Shown: piece by piece, positions 16,091-24,611 of the stretch | How positions within the stretch are numbered: position 1 is the first letter of the stretch | Layout: every line of letters begins with the position of its first letter | DNA from: Phycisphaeraceae bacterium | Lineage (GTDB): Bacteria > Planctomycetota > Phycisphaerae > Phycisphaerales > UBA1924 | Length of the DNA: 42,538 nucleotides | Assembly (NCBI GenBank): GCA_026128865.1 | Contig: JAHCJE010000011.1 | Coordinates: forward strand, 1 to 42,538 | Direction: 5' to 3' | Translations under genes and position numbers: made by a program | Notes under the pieces: model-generated | What the model saw: only the letters and a program-made list of their open reading frames with translations | Databases searched by the model: none | Told to the model about the DNA's origin: nothing

Positions 16091-19000
16091 TTATCCTTGA
16101 ACAAGGCCAAGCGAACAGATGAGGCGGGGCTGGAGGTCTCGACGCTGATCGTCCGGCACCGTGAGCCTGCCTTCAGCGCGCATGGCCACGACGAGGGCGG
16201 CGAGATCTTCATCCCCGATGCCACCCTTGAGCTGGCGGTTGATCGTTTCCGTCGCCACGGGCCGAAGGGGCGAGCGGTAGACGTCCTCGATTGCACGCTT
16301 AAGCTCGTCGGTGACGAAGAGCGTGCCGGCCCGCTCCTGCACAAATCGGTTGAGCCGGTCGTAGACCCTGAACCGCGCGCCGGAACGACCACCAAGTTGG
16401 CCGCCGATCCGCTTCTGTTCAGTCAGCAGGTGCGACGTGCCCGCCGCGACCGCTGCGTGATGCCAGGCCCCGCGTTGAGCCGCCGGGGTATCGGGCGAGC
16501 ACGCCGCGGTGTCCAGAATCGCTCGCTGGGACATGCTGATGACCTTGCCTTCGGGGTTGATGCGAGCGAGAGCGTCAACGTCGTCGCCCGTCCGCACGTA
16601 AACAATTGCCCCCGGCCCCAGTGCATCCGCCGGGGCTCCCTTCGCGGTGTAGACCACGTCCGGCAGCGCCGGCACGATCTTCTCAAGCGACGGGTCGCGC
16701 TCCTTGGCGTCCTTCCAGATGCCGTAGGCATACGACGCGAGGTCCGTTTCGCCGCCATCTGCATCGTTCAGGACGCCTGACCGCTCGTTGTAGAGGTCGC
16801 GGATCACGGTCTCCGGGGCCTCGTCCTCGAAGAACGCTTCGTCCGTTCCCACAACCTCCGCGTTTTGGCGCAGACGGGCGCGGATGCGAGTCCGGAGACG
16901 GATGATCGTGTCCACACCCTCCGCGGGCATGAAGCTGTAGCAGAGGATCGTGGGGGACTGCTGGCCGATGCGATCCACACGGCCCGCCCGCTGAATGAGC
17001 CGGATGATGGCCCACGGAAGGTCGTAGTTCACGACGACGTGGGCGTCTTGGAGATTCTGCCCTTCGCTCAGCACATCCGTTGCAACGAGCACGCGAAGCT
17101 CGTCGCCGTCCTGTCGAGGTCGGCGCAGATTGCTCCTGGGGCTAAAGCGGTAGGCCAGAGTCGTGGGGTCCTCGGAACTGTTGCCCGTGGCCGCGGCCAC
17201 GCTGCTCACGCCCCGACGCTGAAGCTCGCGGACGAGGAAGTCCGCTGTGTCGGCGTACTGGGTGAAGACGAGAACCTTCTCATCTGCATGCGTAGCCTGC
17301 AACAGCGCTGTAAGCGCGTTGAGTTTCGCGTCCTCCGCGTGACGCCAAGGTCCGACCTCGTCACAGATCGCCAGGAGGCGGTCACTGTCTTGGCGGAGGT
17401 GTTCCGACAGGTCGCTAGTGAACAGACCCGAGGGGAGCCAGCGGAACCGGCTCGCGTAGCGGTCTCGGTAGAGGGCATACAACTCCGCGGCCTTGGCGCG
17501 GATGAAGTCACGCGTCGGATGGCGGGGCTCGACGACGGCGGCGACGGGGTCTTCGGGCTCACCGTTCTCGCTCTCGAAGAGCGAGGGTTCCGCGTCTCCG
17601 TCCGTCTGCGAGGGATCAAACTCCCCAAAATCGGACTTGCCGATTGGCAGGGGCAACCCGTTGTCGAGGGCATGCTGGGCAAGGGCATTCCTGAGGATGT
17701 GGCGTTCCAGCGACAAGATGAAGGACCCGCCGCTGCTCTCCAGTCGCTTGAAGAGGCCCACCCGGCAGAATCCCATCATGCGCTGCCCGGCCCGCGAGAG
17801 GCCGTCGATCGCACGCTGCTCATCTGCCGTGATGCCCTGCGGAATCGGGTCAACAAGATAGTTCTTGAGACCGTAGCGCGGCAGGTGAAGGGTGCTCAAC
17901 ATCTGGACCACTGCTGGCGAATAGAGGGTGGCGTACTGGTCCGTGGGGTCGTTCTCGCGGCACTCGAACTTCACGACCTTTGGGACACGGTCGGGGAAGT
18001 AGTTGCGAGTGCCATCGGCCAGCGTGAGGTACTCGCGACCGTTCGCGCCGTCGCGCTGTGCGTAGTGCTGGCGGATGAATCCTCTGGTGCGTCGCACCAG
18101 ATACAGCTGCATCAACTGCCGCCAGTCATCTGGATGGGTGCTCTTTTCGAAGCCGTCAACGGTGTTCGGACGGCACTGGTGTCTCCGGATGAACTCAGTC
18201 TCGCCAATCTCCTCGACGTACTTCTCGGGCTGACACGGCAACGGCTGGTCGGGTTCCACGAATAACCGCAGTTGACTCGCGAGGTCGCCGTACGACTTGT
18301 TGTACGGGGTGGCCGAAAGCAGGATGACCTTGGACTCGTTCTGCGCGAGGTACTCACGAATGGCGAGGTACCTGTTCCCCTGGCGATTCCGCAGGTTGTG
18401 GCTCTCGTCGATGATGACCAGCCTGTGGCGGCGCAACTCCGGGAGTTGCTGCTGCACCTGGCTGATCGGGACGATCGTGGCCCGTAGGCCGAAGCGCTGG
18501 CGGTAATCGTTCCACATGCGCTGTAGTTTGGGCGGGCACAAGATAAGCGTTTCTAGCCCCAGGTCGTCCTCCAGCATGCGTGCGAGCGCCGAGGCCATCA
18601 TGGTTTTGCCGAGGCCAACCACGTCACCGAGGATCACGCCCCCGCGCCTGTTCAGGTGCTGGGCCGCCAACTGGACAGCCTTCGCCTGGTACTCGAACAG
18701 GAGACCGCGGAAGGCCGCAGGCAGGTCGAAGAGGGCCACTCCCTCGCGTGCCTCACGGCAGAGGTGATAGGCGATCTTGAGATACAGCAGATAGGGCGAG
18801 AGCTGCTTCTCCGCCGCCCAACTCTGGTCGATGATGTCGGCCAGTTCTGTGCTGATGTCGATGCAGAACCGGTCGTTCCAGCGATCATCAAACCACTTCG
18901 CAAGCTTGACGCACGCATCGTGGTCCAGAACGTCGACGTTCAACTCTCCCTGCCTGAGGAGCCCCGGCATGGTCAAGTTGCTGGAGCCAAGGAATCCGAT

Positions 19001-19462
19001 GGAGGGGCTGGTTGGATCAGATCGAAAGCAGAGATAGAGCTTCGCGTGAAGCGGGTGCCGGAGATAGAGCTTCGTCCGAACGCGGCGCGAGCGAAGCTGC
19101 CCCGCAAGCCGTCGAAGCCCAAGCTCATCCTCGTTGGATGGAACGCCGCTGGCGAGCTGACGGCGAAAGTCCTCTGCGATTTGCTTGTGGAGCGTGCGAG
19201 CCGTCGCCTGATCGACGAGTTCGTCCGTGGGCGTGGCGGAATGCAGGAGGCGAATCGACTCTTCTGGGGTTCGGTGCATGCCGACAAGGAGCCGACAGCA
19301 GTTGTCATCGGAACCGGACCAATGGTCGATGGGCGAGTCCAGCAGGCGCCAGCCCCGCAGATTGAAGTACCCAACACAGAAGTCACCCCGCGCTGCGCTC
19401 GCGAGTGCATCGCGCAGGCCGTCGCCGAGGCGGGACTCGATATTGTCAAAGATCCGTGGCAT
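16091..19462 (-). CDS. PLD-nuclease / SNF2-family helicase
   Basis: About 1123 residues. The N-terminus carries one phospholipase-D-type HxK motif (HAKLYLC, His about 139 and Lys 141, followed by GSSNLT), the signature of PLD-family nucleases that dimerise to form the active site. The SNF2 core has Walker A GDVVGLGKT at about 279-287, DESHNLRN at about 352-359, LLSATPYNKS, and the C-terminal ATDVLSEGQNLQ with QRAGRVDRIGQ. ATG 19462 is preferred over ATG 19468 because GAGG lies 7 nt before it. PLD-SNF2 proteins are common partners of Eco57I-type methylases in restriction-like clusters and are expected to translocate on and cut unmodified DNA (family knowledge). First tightly coupled gene of the array: 2 nt separate its stop from the sigma-fusion start. 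Confidence 0.88.
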   Translation of the reverse strand: MPRIFDNIESRLGDGLRDALASAARGDFCVGYFNLRGWRLLDSPIDHWSGSDDNCCRLLVGMHRTPEESIRLLHSATPTDELVDQATARTLHKQIAEDFRRQLASGVPSNEDELGLRRLAGQLRSRRVRTKLYLRHPLHAKLYLCFRSDPTSPSIGFLGSSNLTMPGLLRQGELNVDVLDHDACVKLAKWFDDRWNDRFCIDISTELADIIDQSWAAEKQLSPYLLYLKIAYHLCREAREGVALFDLPAAFRGLLFEYQAKAVQLAAQHLNRRGGVILGDVVGLGKTMMASALARMLEDDLGLETLILCPPKLQRMWNDYRQRFGLRATIVPISQVQQQLPELRRHRLVIIDESHNLRNRQGNRYLAIREYLAQNESKVILLSATPYNKSYGDLASQLRLFVEPDQPLPCQPEKYVEEIGETEFIRRHQCRPNTVDGFEKSTHPDDWRQLMQLYLVRRTRGFIRQHYAQRDGANGREYLTLADGTRNYFPDRVPKVVKFECRENDPTDQYATLYSPAVVQMLSTLHLPRYGLKNYLVDPIPQGITADEQRAIDGLSRAGQRMMGFCRVGLFKRLESSGGSFILSLERHILRNALAQHALDNGLPLPIGKSDFGEFDPSQTDGDAEPSLFESENGEPEDPVAAVVEPRHPTRDFIRAKAAELYALYRDRYASRFRWLPSGLFTSDLSEHLRQDSDRLLAICDEVGPWRHAEDAKLNALTALLQATHADEKVLVFTQYADTADFLVRELQRRGVSSVAAATGNSSEDPTTLAYRFSPRSNLRRPRQDGDELRVLVATDVLSEGQNLQDAHVVVNYDLPWAIIRLIQRAGRVDRIGQQSPTILCYSFMPAEGVDTIIRLRTRIRARLRQNAEVVGTDEAFFEDEAPETVIRDLYNERSGVLNDADGGETDLASYAYGIWKDAKERDPSLEKIVPALPDVVYTAKGAPADALGPGAIVYVRTGDDVDALARINPEGKVISMSQRAILDTAACSPDTPAAQRGAWHHAAVAAGTSHLLTEQKRIGGQLGGRSGARFRVYDRLNRFVQERAGTLFVTDELKRAIEDVYRSPLRPVATETINRQLKGGIGDEDLAALVVAMRAEGRLTVPDDQRRDLQPRLICSLGLVQG

Positions 19463-19574
19463 CGTCATTCCTCAATACTTGGTCGCACATCGGCGTGGGT
19501 GGCCAACGGACTTGGCTCCAACCGAAACCGCCGGGGCCGTTCGCCGAGAGCGACCGCGACGTCGGGGGAGATGG

Positions 19575-20828
19575 TCAGCGGATGCCGGAACGCAGAAGTT
19601 CCAGCTCGAGTTCCTTGTAGCAGCGGTCGTACACGGCTGGGTTGCGCGCCATCTCGTCGGGCTTGGACTTGTTGTCCCGATACTCCTGAACGCAGATGGC
19701 GACCAGACCGTCAACGACCTTGGGGAGCAACTCTGCCAGGGGGGTCTTCCACTCGAACACGCCTGATGCCAGGTCCCATCGAACGTTTGCTCTGAACGCG
19801 GCCAGCATGACAAGCAACCAGCCAGTGTGGATCTTGTGGTCCATCTTCGTTCCCAGGAAGAACAGCGGCGTGTCCTTGTGCGCGGCAGAGCCCGCTCGGA
19901 CGCCCGCCCGCTCGCCCTTCATGCGACCAAGCTCGAACGCGGGCTTGAGCCGCTTGCACGCGGCCGGCGTCGCCTGGGCAATCATGTCCATGAGCACGAG
20001 GATCTCGTGAATGTGCGGCACCACCAACGCGATGGGAGACGGACGCAGACCGGCATCATCGCGGAAAGCGTCGAGCATCTGTTTCTGTTGGCGATACAAC
20101 GTGCTCGGGTGCTTGCGGCTATCGAAGCGCTGGCAGTTGAAGAACATGATCGCCCGGATGATCTCGGTGATGTAGTAGTTGCCCGGGTCGCCCTGCCTGT
20201 AGGCGATCTCCTTGTGGCCGGGCTTGCCCTGAAGAGTCTTCCGAATCGCCTCGAACTGACCCTCCAGGTTCATCAGACTCGGATCATCGACCTGACGGCT
20301 ACGGTTGAGCCCTTCCGCCATCGCCGGCACCTTGTCGGGATCGATCCCCTCGAAGAGATGGAGGCGGATCCAAACTTCCTCAAGTGTCTGTGGGTTCTCT
20401 GCGCGCTCTGAATACTCGCGAACGGCGGCGTAGGTGTGGCCACCGTTGCATAGCCCATGAGCCAGAGGATCCGACATCGTGAACCGCAGCCGACCACCGT
20501 CGCGCTGCCGCTCGTACTCTCCGACGGACTGAACGAGCAAATACAGCCCCTGGTTCTTCAGAGCGAAGTCTGCGGGTGCTTCCCGCAGAGTGTCCTGAAT
20601 GCCGCGCACGACGTGCCCAGTGAGCACGTCCTTGGCGCTGCGGGTTGGCACGCGAGGATTGACCGCGAGCCACTCGTCAAGGTCCAGGTGCTTCACGAGT
20701 TCATCCGCGCGGATGAAACAGGAACCAACCTTCGAATTTGAGAGGCCCGGAATTCTGTGCGACCGAAAGTCGTCAACGTGTACCAAGAACTCGACGGGCA
20801 CGGGGCGATGCGCTGTAGCGCCAGCCAT
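19575..20828 (-). CDS. AIPR-like (abortive infection phage resistance) protein
   Basis: A 417-residue protein from the ATG at 20828, supported by AGGAG at 20835-20839, 6 nt upstream. A longer reading to 20930 would include the putative -10 box. The central NGGHTYAAV at about 128-136 and EGLNRSRQV at about 172-180 resemble the NGxQT and following blocks of AIPR proteins; DndB/DGQHR-type proteins are a more distant alternative. AIPR proteins are associated with phage defence and with restriction and DNA-modification loci, but their biochemistry is poorly defined. It is the first gene of the array, 112 nt from the next start, so it may also be partly independent. Confidence 0.65.
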   Translation of the reverse strand: MAGATAHRPVPVEFLVHVDDFRSHRIPGLSNSKVGSCFIRADELVKHLDLDEWLAVNPRVPTRSAKDVLTGHVVRGIQDTLREAPADFALKNQGLYLLVQSVGEYERQRDGGRLRFTMSDPLAHGLCNGGHTYAAVREYSERAENPQTLEEVWIRLHLFEGIDPDKVPAMAEGLNRSRQVDDPSLMNLEGQFEAIRKTLQGKPGHKEIAYRQGDPGNYYITEIIRAIMFFNCQRFDSRKHPSTLYRQQKQMLDAFRDDAGLRPSPIALVVPHIHEILVLMDMIAQATPAACKRLKPAFELGRMKGERAGVRAGSAAHKDTPLFFLGTKMDHKIHTGWLLVMLAAFRANVRWDLASGVFEWKTPLAELLPKVVDGLVAICVQEYRDNKSKPDEMARNPAVYDRCYKELELELLRSGIR

Positions 20829-20918
20829 GTGAATCTCCTGAATGTTCGCGGGCGGCGGCATGCCGCGACCCGACTTGCTTCGGCGGCCCCGCTCTCGCGA
20901 GCGAAAGGCGACCGCCGC

Positions 20919-20940
20919 AGTATACCACATCCCCCGATGT
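20919..20940 (-). promoter_or_regulatory. Possible promoter and small inverted repeat ahead of the AIPR gene
   Basis: Read on the minus strand, TATACT (20919-20924) is a good -10 box, about 90 nt before the AIPR start. Just upstream lies ACATC-GGGG-GATGT (20927-20940), a 5-bp inverted repeat that could be an operator. No good -35 box is visible, so an activator or an alternative sigma factor may be needed. Confidence 0.35.
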
Positions 20941-21073
20941 CGTTCTCTCGCAGTTGATACCGATCATGTGCCGTACTGAGCGACCCAGCGGCCGGACCCT
21001 CGACCGATCGCGAGTTCACCGGGCGGCCGCGGGTGGCGTGGGCGGCACTCGATCCTTCGCGCTGTGCGAGAGG

Positions 21074-21165
21074 CTGTTAACCAGAGAATCACCCTCCGAA
21101 CCCCGCTGGCGGCCTGGATTCAGCGGTTTGAACCCGTTCCGATCGGGGATACCGCTGGTTAACAG
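21074..21165. repeat. 11-bp inverted repeat around a possible insertion boundary
   Basis: CTGTTAACCAG at 21074-21084 and its exact reverse complement CTGGTTAACAG at 21155-21165, 70 bp apart. Each contains GTTAAC, rare in DNA this GC-rich, and the same hexamer recurs on the other side of the transposase. Confidence 0.55.
21125..21149 (+). repeat. 25-bp imperfect direct repeat, left copy
   Basis: Begins GGTTTGAACCCGTT and ends CGGGGA; 22 of 25 bases match the copy at 24934-24958 in the same orientation. The two copies bracket the AbiE pair, an unknown gene and the transposase, about 3.8 kb. Confidence 0.6.
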
Positions 21166-21195
21166 GTTTCCAAAACAGAGAGCGCACGGATTGGT

Positions 21196-21240
21196 CGGAC
21201 TGGTTGCAGCCGGACTGGATAGTACCGTCTATAGTCACCG
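21196..21240 (+). promoter_or_regulatory. Direct repeats and weak promoter ahead of AbiEi
   Basis: CGGACTGG occurs at 21196-21203 and 21211-21218. ATAGTACCG (21219-21227) is followed by ATAGTCACCG (21231-21240). TATAGT at 21230-21235 could be a -10 box. AbiEi antitoxins autoregulate by binding repeats at their own promoter, so these are candidate operators; no well-spaced -35 is visible. Confidence 0.35.
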
Positions 21241-21262
21241 ATAACGAGTGACGGTTGTATCC

Positions 21263-21898
21263 ATGCGCCCGATACCCCCCGCCAGCACGAGCCTCGCGAC
21301 CCCGGCCATCCGCACGGCGCGCCGGCGCTTCGAGAAAGCCGGCGGCACGCTGCGCGCCAGCGCCGCGATCCGGGCCGGCATCCACCCGCGCACGCTGTAC
21401 GCCATGCGCGACGCCGGGTTCATCGTTTCGATCGGCCGCGGCCTCTACCGGCTCGCCGATGCGCCGCCGCTCTCCCACCCCGACCTCGTGGTGGTGGCGC
21501 AGCAGGTTCCGCGGGCGGTCGTGTGCCTGGTCTCCGCGCTGGCGTTCCACGGACTGACGACGCAGATTCCGCACCACATCGACATCGCGCTCGCGCCCGG
21601 CAGCCGCACGCCCGCGATCGACCACCCGCCGATCCGGGTCTTCCGCTTCGGCGGCAGGTCGCTCACCGCCGGCGTCGAGCGTCACAGGATCGACGGCGTC
21701 ACTGTCCGTGTCTTCAGCCCCGCCAAGACGGTCGTTGACTGCTTCAAGTTCCGCAACCGGATCGGCATCGACATCGCGGTCGAGGCGCTCCGATCGTACC
21801 TGCGCCGGCGCGGCAGCACCGCCGACGAAGTCCTCCGCTTCGCCGACGTCGACCGCGTGCGGAGCGTCATGATGCCGTACATCGAGGCCGCGCTGTGA
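21263..21898 (+). CDS. AbiEi-type antitoxin / transcriptional regulator (type IV toxin-antitoxin)
   Basis: A 211-residue protein. The N-terminus (about 15-65: AIRTARRRFEKAGGTLRASA, then RTLYAMRDAGFIVSIGRGLY) is a winged helix-turn-helix of the AbiEi family. The following region (HPDLVVVAQQVPRAVVCLVS, ALAFHGLTTQIP, FSPAKTVVDCFKFR) matches the AbiEi C-terminal domain. A GTG at 21248 is an alternative start. Its stop overlaps the GTG start of the toxin gene (GTGA at 21895-21898), typical of coupled pairs. In the family, the antitoxin represses the operon and counters the toxin without stable protein contact. Confidence 0.86.
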   Translation: MRPIPPASTSLATPAIRTARRRFEKAGGTLRASAAIRAGIHPRTLYAMRDAGFIVSIGRGLYRLADAPPLSHPDLVVVAQQVPRAVVCLVSALAFHGLTTQIPHHIDIALAPGSRTPAIDHPPIRVFRFGGRSLTAGVERHRIDGVTVRVFSPAKTVVDCFKFRNRIGIDIAVEALRSYLRRRGSTADEVLRFADVDRVRSVMMPYIEAAL

Positions 21899-22809
21899 CC
21901 AAGGGCAACCCGACCAACATCGCGGCGTCGGTGCACGCCCGCCTGATGAACCTGGCCCGCGCCGAGGGACGCTCGTTCAACGACCTGCTGCAGTTCTACG
22001 CGATGGAGCGGTTCCTGTACCGCCTGTCGCGCTCGGATCACGCGGCGAAGTTCGTCCTCAAGGGCGCGCTGCTGCTGCGGGTGTGGGACCCCGGGGCGTA
22101 CCGGACGACGCGCGACATCGATCTCCTCGGCCGCATGGCCAGCAATGTTGACGCGGTCGCCGCGGCGATCGCATCCGTGTGCCGCGAGCGCGTCGCCGCC
22201 GACGGCCTGGAGTTCGACGCCGCGAGCGTCCGGGGCGAGCGGATCGTCGAGGATGCGGAGTACGAGGGCGTGCGGGTCACCTTCCTCGGGCGGCTCGGCA
22301 ACGCCCGCGTCACGATGCAGATCGACGTAGGTTTTGGCGACGCCGTGACGCCGGCGCCCAGGCAGGTCGACTACCCGGTGCTCCTGGACATGCCTGCGCC
22401 GAGGCTCAGGGCCTACCCGCCTGAGACCGTGATCGCCGAGAAGTTCGAGGTCATGCTCAAGCGGGGCGACGCGAACAGCCGGATGAAGGACTTCCACGAC
22501 GTCTGGTGGCTGGCGCGGCATCGGGAGTTCGACGGGGCGGTGCTCGCCAAGGCCATCCGAAGCACGTGCGAACACCGCGGGACGGTAATCCCCGCGCGGC
22601 CGACGGCGCTCACGCGCGCGTTCGCCGAGAACCCCACGAAGGCCGCGCAGTGGCGGGCGTTCAGACGACGGCTGCATCCGACCACGTGCCCCGAGGACTT
22701 CGCCGAGGTCATGACGGCCGTGGCGGAGTTCCTTCAGCCCATCGCCGCGGCGATCGCGGCGGGGGAGCCGTTCGAGCGGGCATGGTCGCCGCCCGGCGCG
22801 TGGCGGTAG
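21895..22809 (+). CDS. AbiEii-type nucleotidyltransferase toxin
   Basis: A 304-residue protein of the nucleotidyltransferase AbiEii/AbiGii family. The substrate-binding KGALLLRVW and the metal-binding RTTRDIDLLG (D-x-D) lie at about 55-80, followed by the usual PPETVIAEKFEVMLKRGD and MKDFHDVWWLARH blocks. Such toxins transfer nucleotides to RNA acceptors such as tRNA ends, stopping growth on phage infection or antitoxin loss. It starts with GTG, overlapping the AbiEi stop by 4 bp. It is complete by family length and shows no lost catalytic residues. Confidence 0.88.
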   Translation: MTKGNPTNIAASVHARLMNLARAEGRSFNDLLQFYAMERFLYRLSRSDHAAKFVLKGALLLRVWDPGAYRTTRDIDLLGRMASNVDAVAAAIASVCRERVAADGLEFDAASVRGERIVEDAEYEGVRVTFLGRLGNARVTMQIDVGFGDAVTPAPRQVDYPVLLDMPAPRLRAYPPETVIAEKFEVMLKRGDANSRMKDFHDVWWLARHREFDGAVLAKAIRSTCEHRGTVIPARPTALTRAFAENPTKAAQWRAFRRRLHPTTCPEDFAEVMTAVAEFLQPIAAAIAAGEPFERAWSPPGAWR

Positions 22810-22863
22810 CGGTTGTCGGGGCACGTCCGGAGCCGTCCCCGCGACGTTCGATACGATCCGCCG

Positions 22864-23493
22864 GTGCCCAGACCAACGCCCGAGCCGAATCTCTGGAAGA
22901 CCACTGCCTCGGAACTCGACGAGATGGAAGTCGAGTCGCTGCGCGGTTTGGTGCACGACCTCTACAAACTCGCCCCCGAGAACCGCGCGTTCCTCGCCGC
23001 CTGGATCGGCAACGAGGATTCGCCGGCCGAACTTCTCAACGGGTACAAGGCCAAGATCACGGCTCAGTTCTTCACGCGCGGTGCGCCGCGGCTCCGCGGC
23101 GGCTGTGACCTGGCGCTCTGCCGACGCCTCATCAAGGAGTACCGCCGCGTCACCACGGCACCCGAGATGCTCGACGGGTTCGACATCCGGGGCACGATCG
23201 ACCTTGGCCTCCACTACATCGAGGTCGGCACGAGTTACGTGAATCAGATTGGCTGGGACGAGGAGCGGCCGTACTCCAGCATGGGCGCGGTCGCATACGA
23301 CACCGGGAAACTCTGCCAGGACAAGATCGGCCAGAAGTGGGCGGGCGTGTTCCTGCCGCGGGTGCGCGCCGTCGCCGAGGCCGCACATAACGTCGGCTAC
23401 GGGTTCGGCGACGACCTCGCGTACATGGCAGAGGTCTTCGAGAAGACCGCCGCCTCGTTCGAGGATCGGCGCGCGAAGCGGCCGCGCGGATGA
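22864..23493 (+). CDS. Unrecognised conserved-looking protein downstream of AbiE
   Basis: About 209 residues from GTG 22864; in-frame upstream codons to 22813 exist but look non-coding. It is soluble, with helix-rich segments such as ELDEMEVESLRGLVHDLYKL and RLIKEYRRVTTAPEMLDGFD, and a basic tail. I see no catalytic motif. The VESLRGLVHDLYKLAPENR stretch recalls small DUF6155-like proteins, but this is weak. Its position right after the toxin and convergent with a transposase suggests cargo of the same acquired segment. Confidence 0.6.
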   Translation: MPRPTPEPNLWKTTASELDEMEVESLRGLVHDLYKLAPENRAFLAAWIGNEDSPAELLNGYKAKITAQFFTRGAPRLRGGCDLALCRRLIKEYRRVTTAPEMLDGFDIRGTIDLGLHYIEVGTSYVNQIGWDEERPYSSMGAVAYDTGKLCQDKIGQKWAGVFLPRVRAVAEAAHNVGYGFGDDLAYMAEVFEKTAASFEDRRAKRPRG

Positions 23494-23513
23494 ACCGTCA
23501 TGCGATCAGAGTT

Positions 23514-24611
23514 CTACGCGGCCAGCCGGTAGTAATGCCGCAGTACCCCTCCGAGGCGCGTGCGGCAGCGGATCGGACCGTTCCGTCCCGTGAGTCGAGG
23601 TGGGGGCGGTGGTGCACGCCCCGCCGGCGGCCGGTGCCCGATCGACGAGCGTGGGCGTTCCCGGTTGTAGTGCGCCACGAACTCCCGCATCAGCAGGTCG
23701 AGGTGGCCGGTCCCCGCCACGATGAACCGGTCCAGGCACTCGTTCTGGAGCGTCTGGATGAACCGCTCCACGTGCGCGTTGAGGTTCGGGGCGCAGTGCG
23801 GCAGGCGCACGGGCGTGATCCCCTCGGCCCGCAGCGCCCCGTCGAAGGCCTTCCCGAACTTCTGGTCGCGGTCGCGGGTGAGCACGCGGCACGCCGTCCC
23901 CCACGTGCCCCGCGAGCCCCGCGTGCCTGACGCCGCCTTGAAGCGCGCCACCTGCTCGGCGACCCACGCCGCGTCGGGGTGTTCGGTGCTTGAAGTAGCG
24001 ACCGCCCGGCGCGTGGCGACGTTCACGAACACCAGCAGGAACGCGTCGCGGAACCCCCGCAGCGTGAGCACGCGCTGCTGCACGAAGTCGCACGCCCACA
24101 GCGTCTTGGCGTGCGAGGCAATGAACTCCTCCCACGTCCACTCGCCGCGCTCGGGCGCGGTGGGGAGGCCGGCCTCTCGGAGGATGTTGACCACGGTGCT
24201 CCGCGAGACCTTGATGTGGAGTTTCTTGAGTTCGCGGAGGATGCGGGTGTACCCCCAGCCCGTCTCCCTGGCGATCCGCAGCACCACCCGCCGGACATCC
24301 TCCGGGGTGCGGGGCCGCCCCGCGCGGCGGACCCCGGGCCGCTTCTTGGGGCGCTTCCGGTCGGCCTCGCGTATCCACCGCATCACCGTCTCCGGTTGGG
24401 CGATGGACACGACCATCCGCAGCGCCGTGCCCAGTGGCCGCGCCAGGCGGACCAGCCGGAAGCGCTCCTTGGCCGTCACCCGCACCGGTCCCTTGATCTT
24501 GGCGCGGAGGATCTCGTTCTCGGCCTTGAGGTACTGGACTTGGCGGCGAAGATCGTCCCGGCCCGCCCCGGCCAGGACCCGGAGCAGGCGGAGGAAGGGG
24601 TTGGCGGGCAT
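23514..24611 (-). CDS. DDE transposase of an insertion sequence (rve integrase core)
   Basis: A 365-residue protein. The N-terminal part (about 40-130) carries helix-turn-helix segments (RPRTPEDVRRVVLRIARETG, then YTRILRELKKL). The integrase core has Asp in WACDFVQQ, Asp in LTRDRDQKFG and Glu in NAHVERFIQTL: the DDE triad in the expected order, followed by EFVAHYNRERPRSS. Single-ORF IS3-like rve transposases of this type are common in planctomycetes. ATG 24611 is chosen; TATACA-like sequence just upstream could be its -10. I could not find terminal inverted repeats or a target duplication, so the element's ends are undefined. The frame looks intact. Confidence 0.85.
   Translation of the reverse strand: MPANPFLRLLRVLAGAGRDDLRRQVQYLKAENEILRAKIKGPVRVTAKERFRLVRLARPLGTALRMVVSIAQPETVMRWIREADRKRPKKRPGVRRAGRPRTPEDVRRVVLRIARETGWGYTRILRELKKLHIKVSRSTVVNILREAGLPTAPERGEWTWEEFIASHAKTLWACDFVQQRVLTLRGFRDAFLLVFVNVATRRAVATSSTEHPDAAWVAEQVARFKAASGTRGSRGTWGTACRVLTRDRDQKFGKAFDGALRAEGITPVRLPHCAPNLNAHVERFIQTLQNECLDRFIVAGTGHLDLLMREFVAHYNRERPRSSIGHRPPAGRAPPPPPRLTGRNGPIRCRTRLGGVLRHYYRLAA

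Larger units (their letters stand above)
20941..21262. other. Intergenic region between the array and the AbiE pair
   Basis: No gene seen. It holds an 11-bp inverted repeat (21074-21084 and 21155-21165), one copy of a 25-bp repeat (21125-21149) and short direct repeats just ahead of the AbiEi gene. It is also the divergent junction between two defence modules. Confidence 0.6.

Noticed and set aside
21682..23388. 568-codon minus-strand frame opposite AbiE
   Set aside because: AbiEi and AbiEii are convincing on the plus strand; the antisense sequence is Arg-rich and matches nothing.
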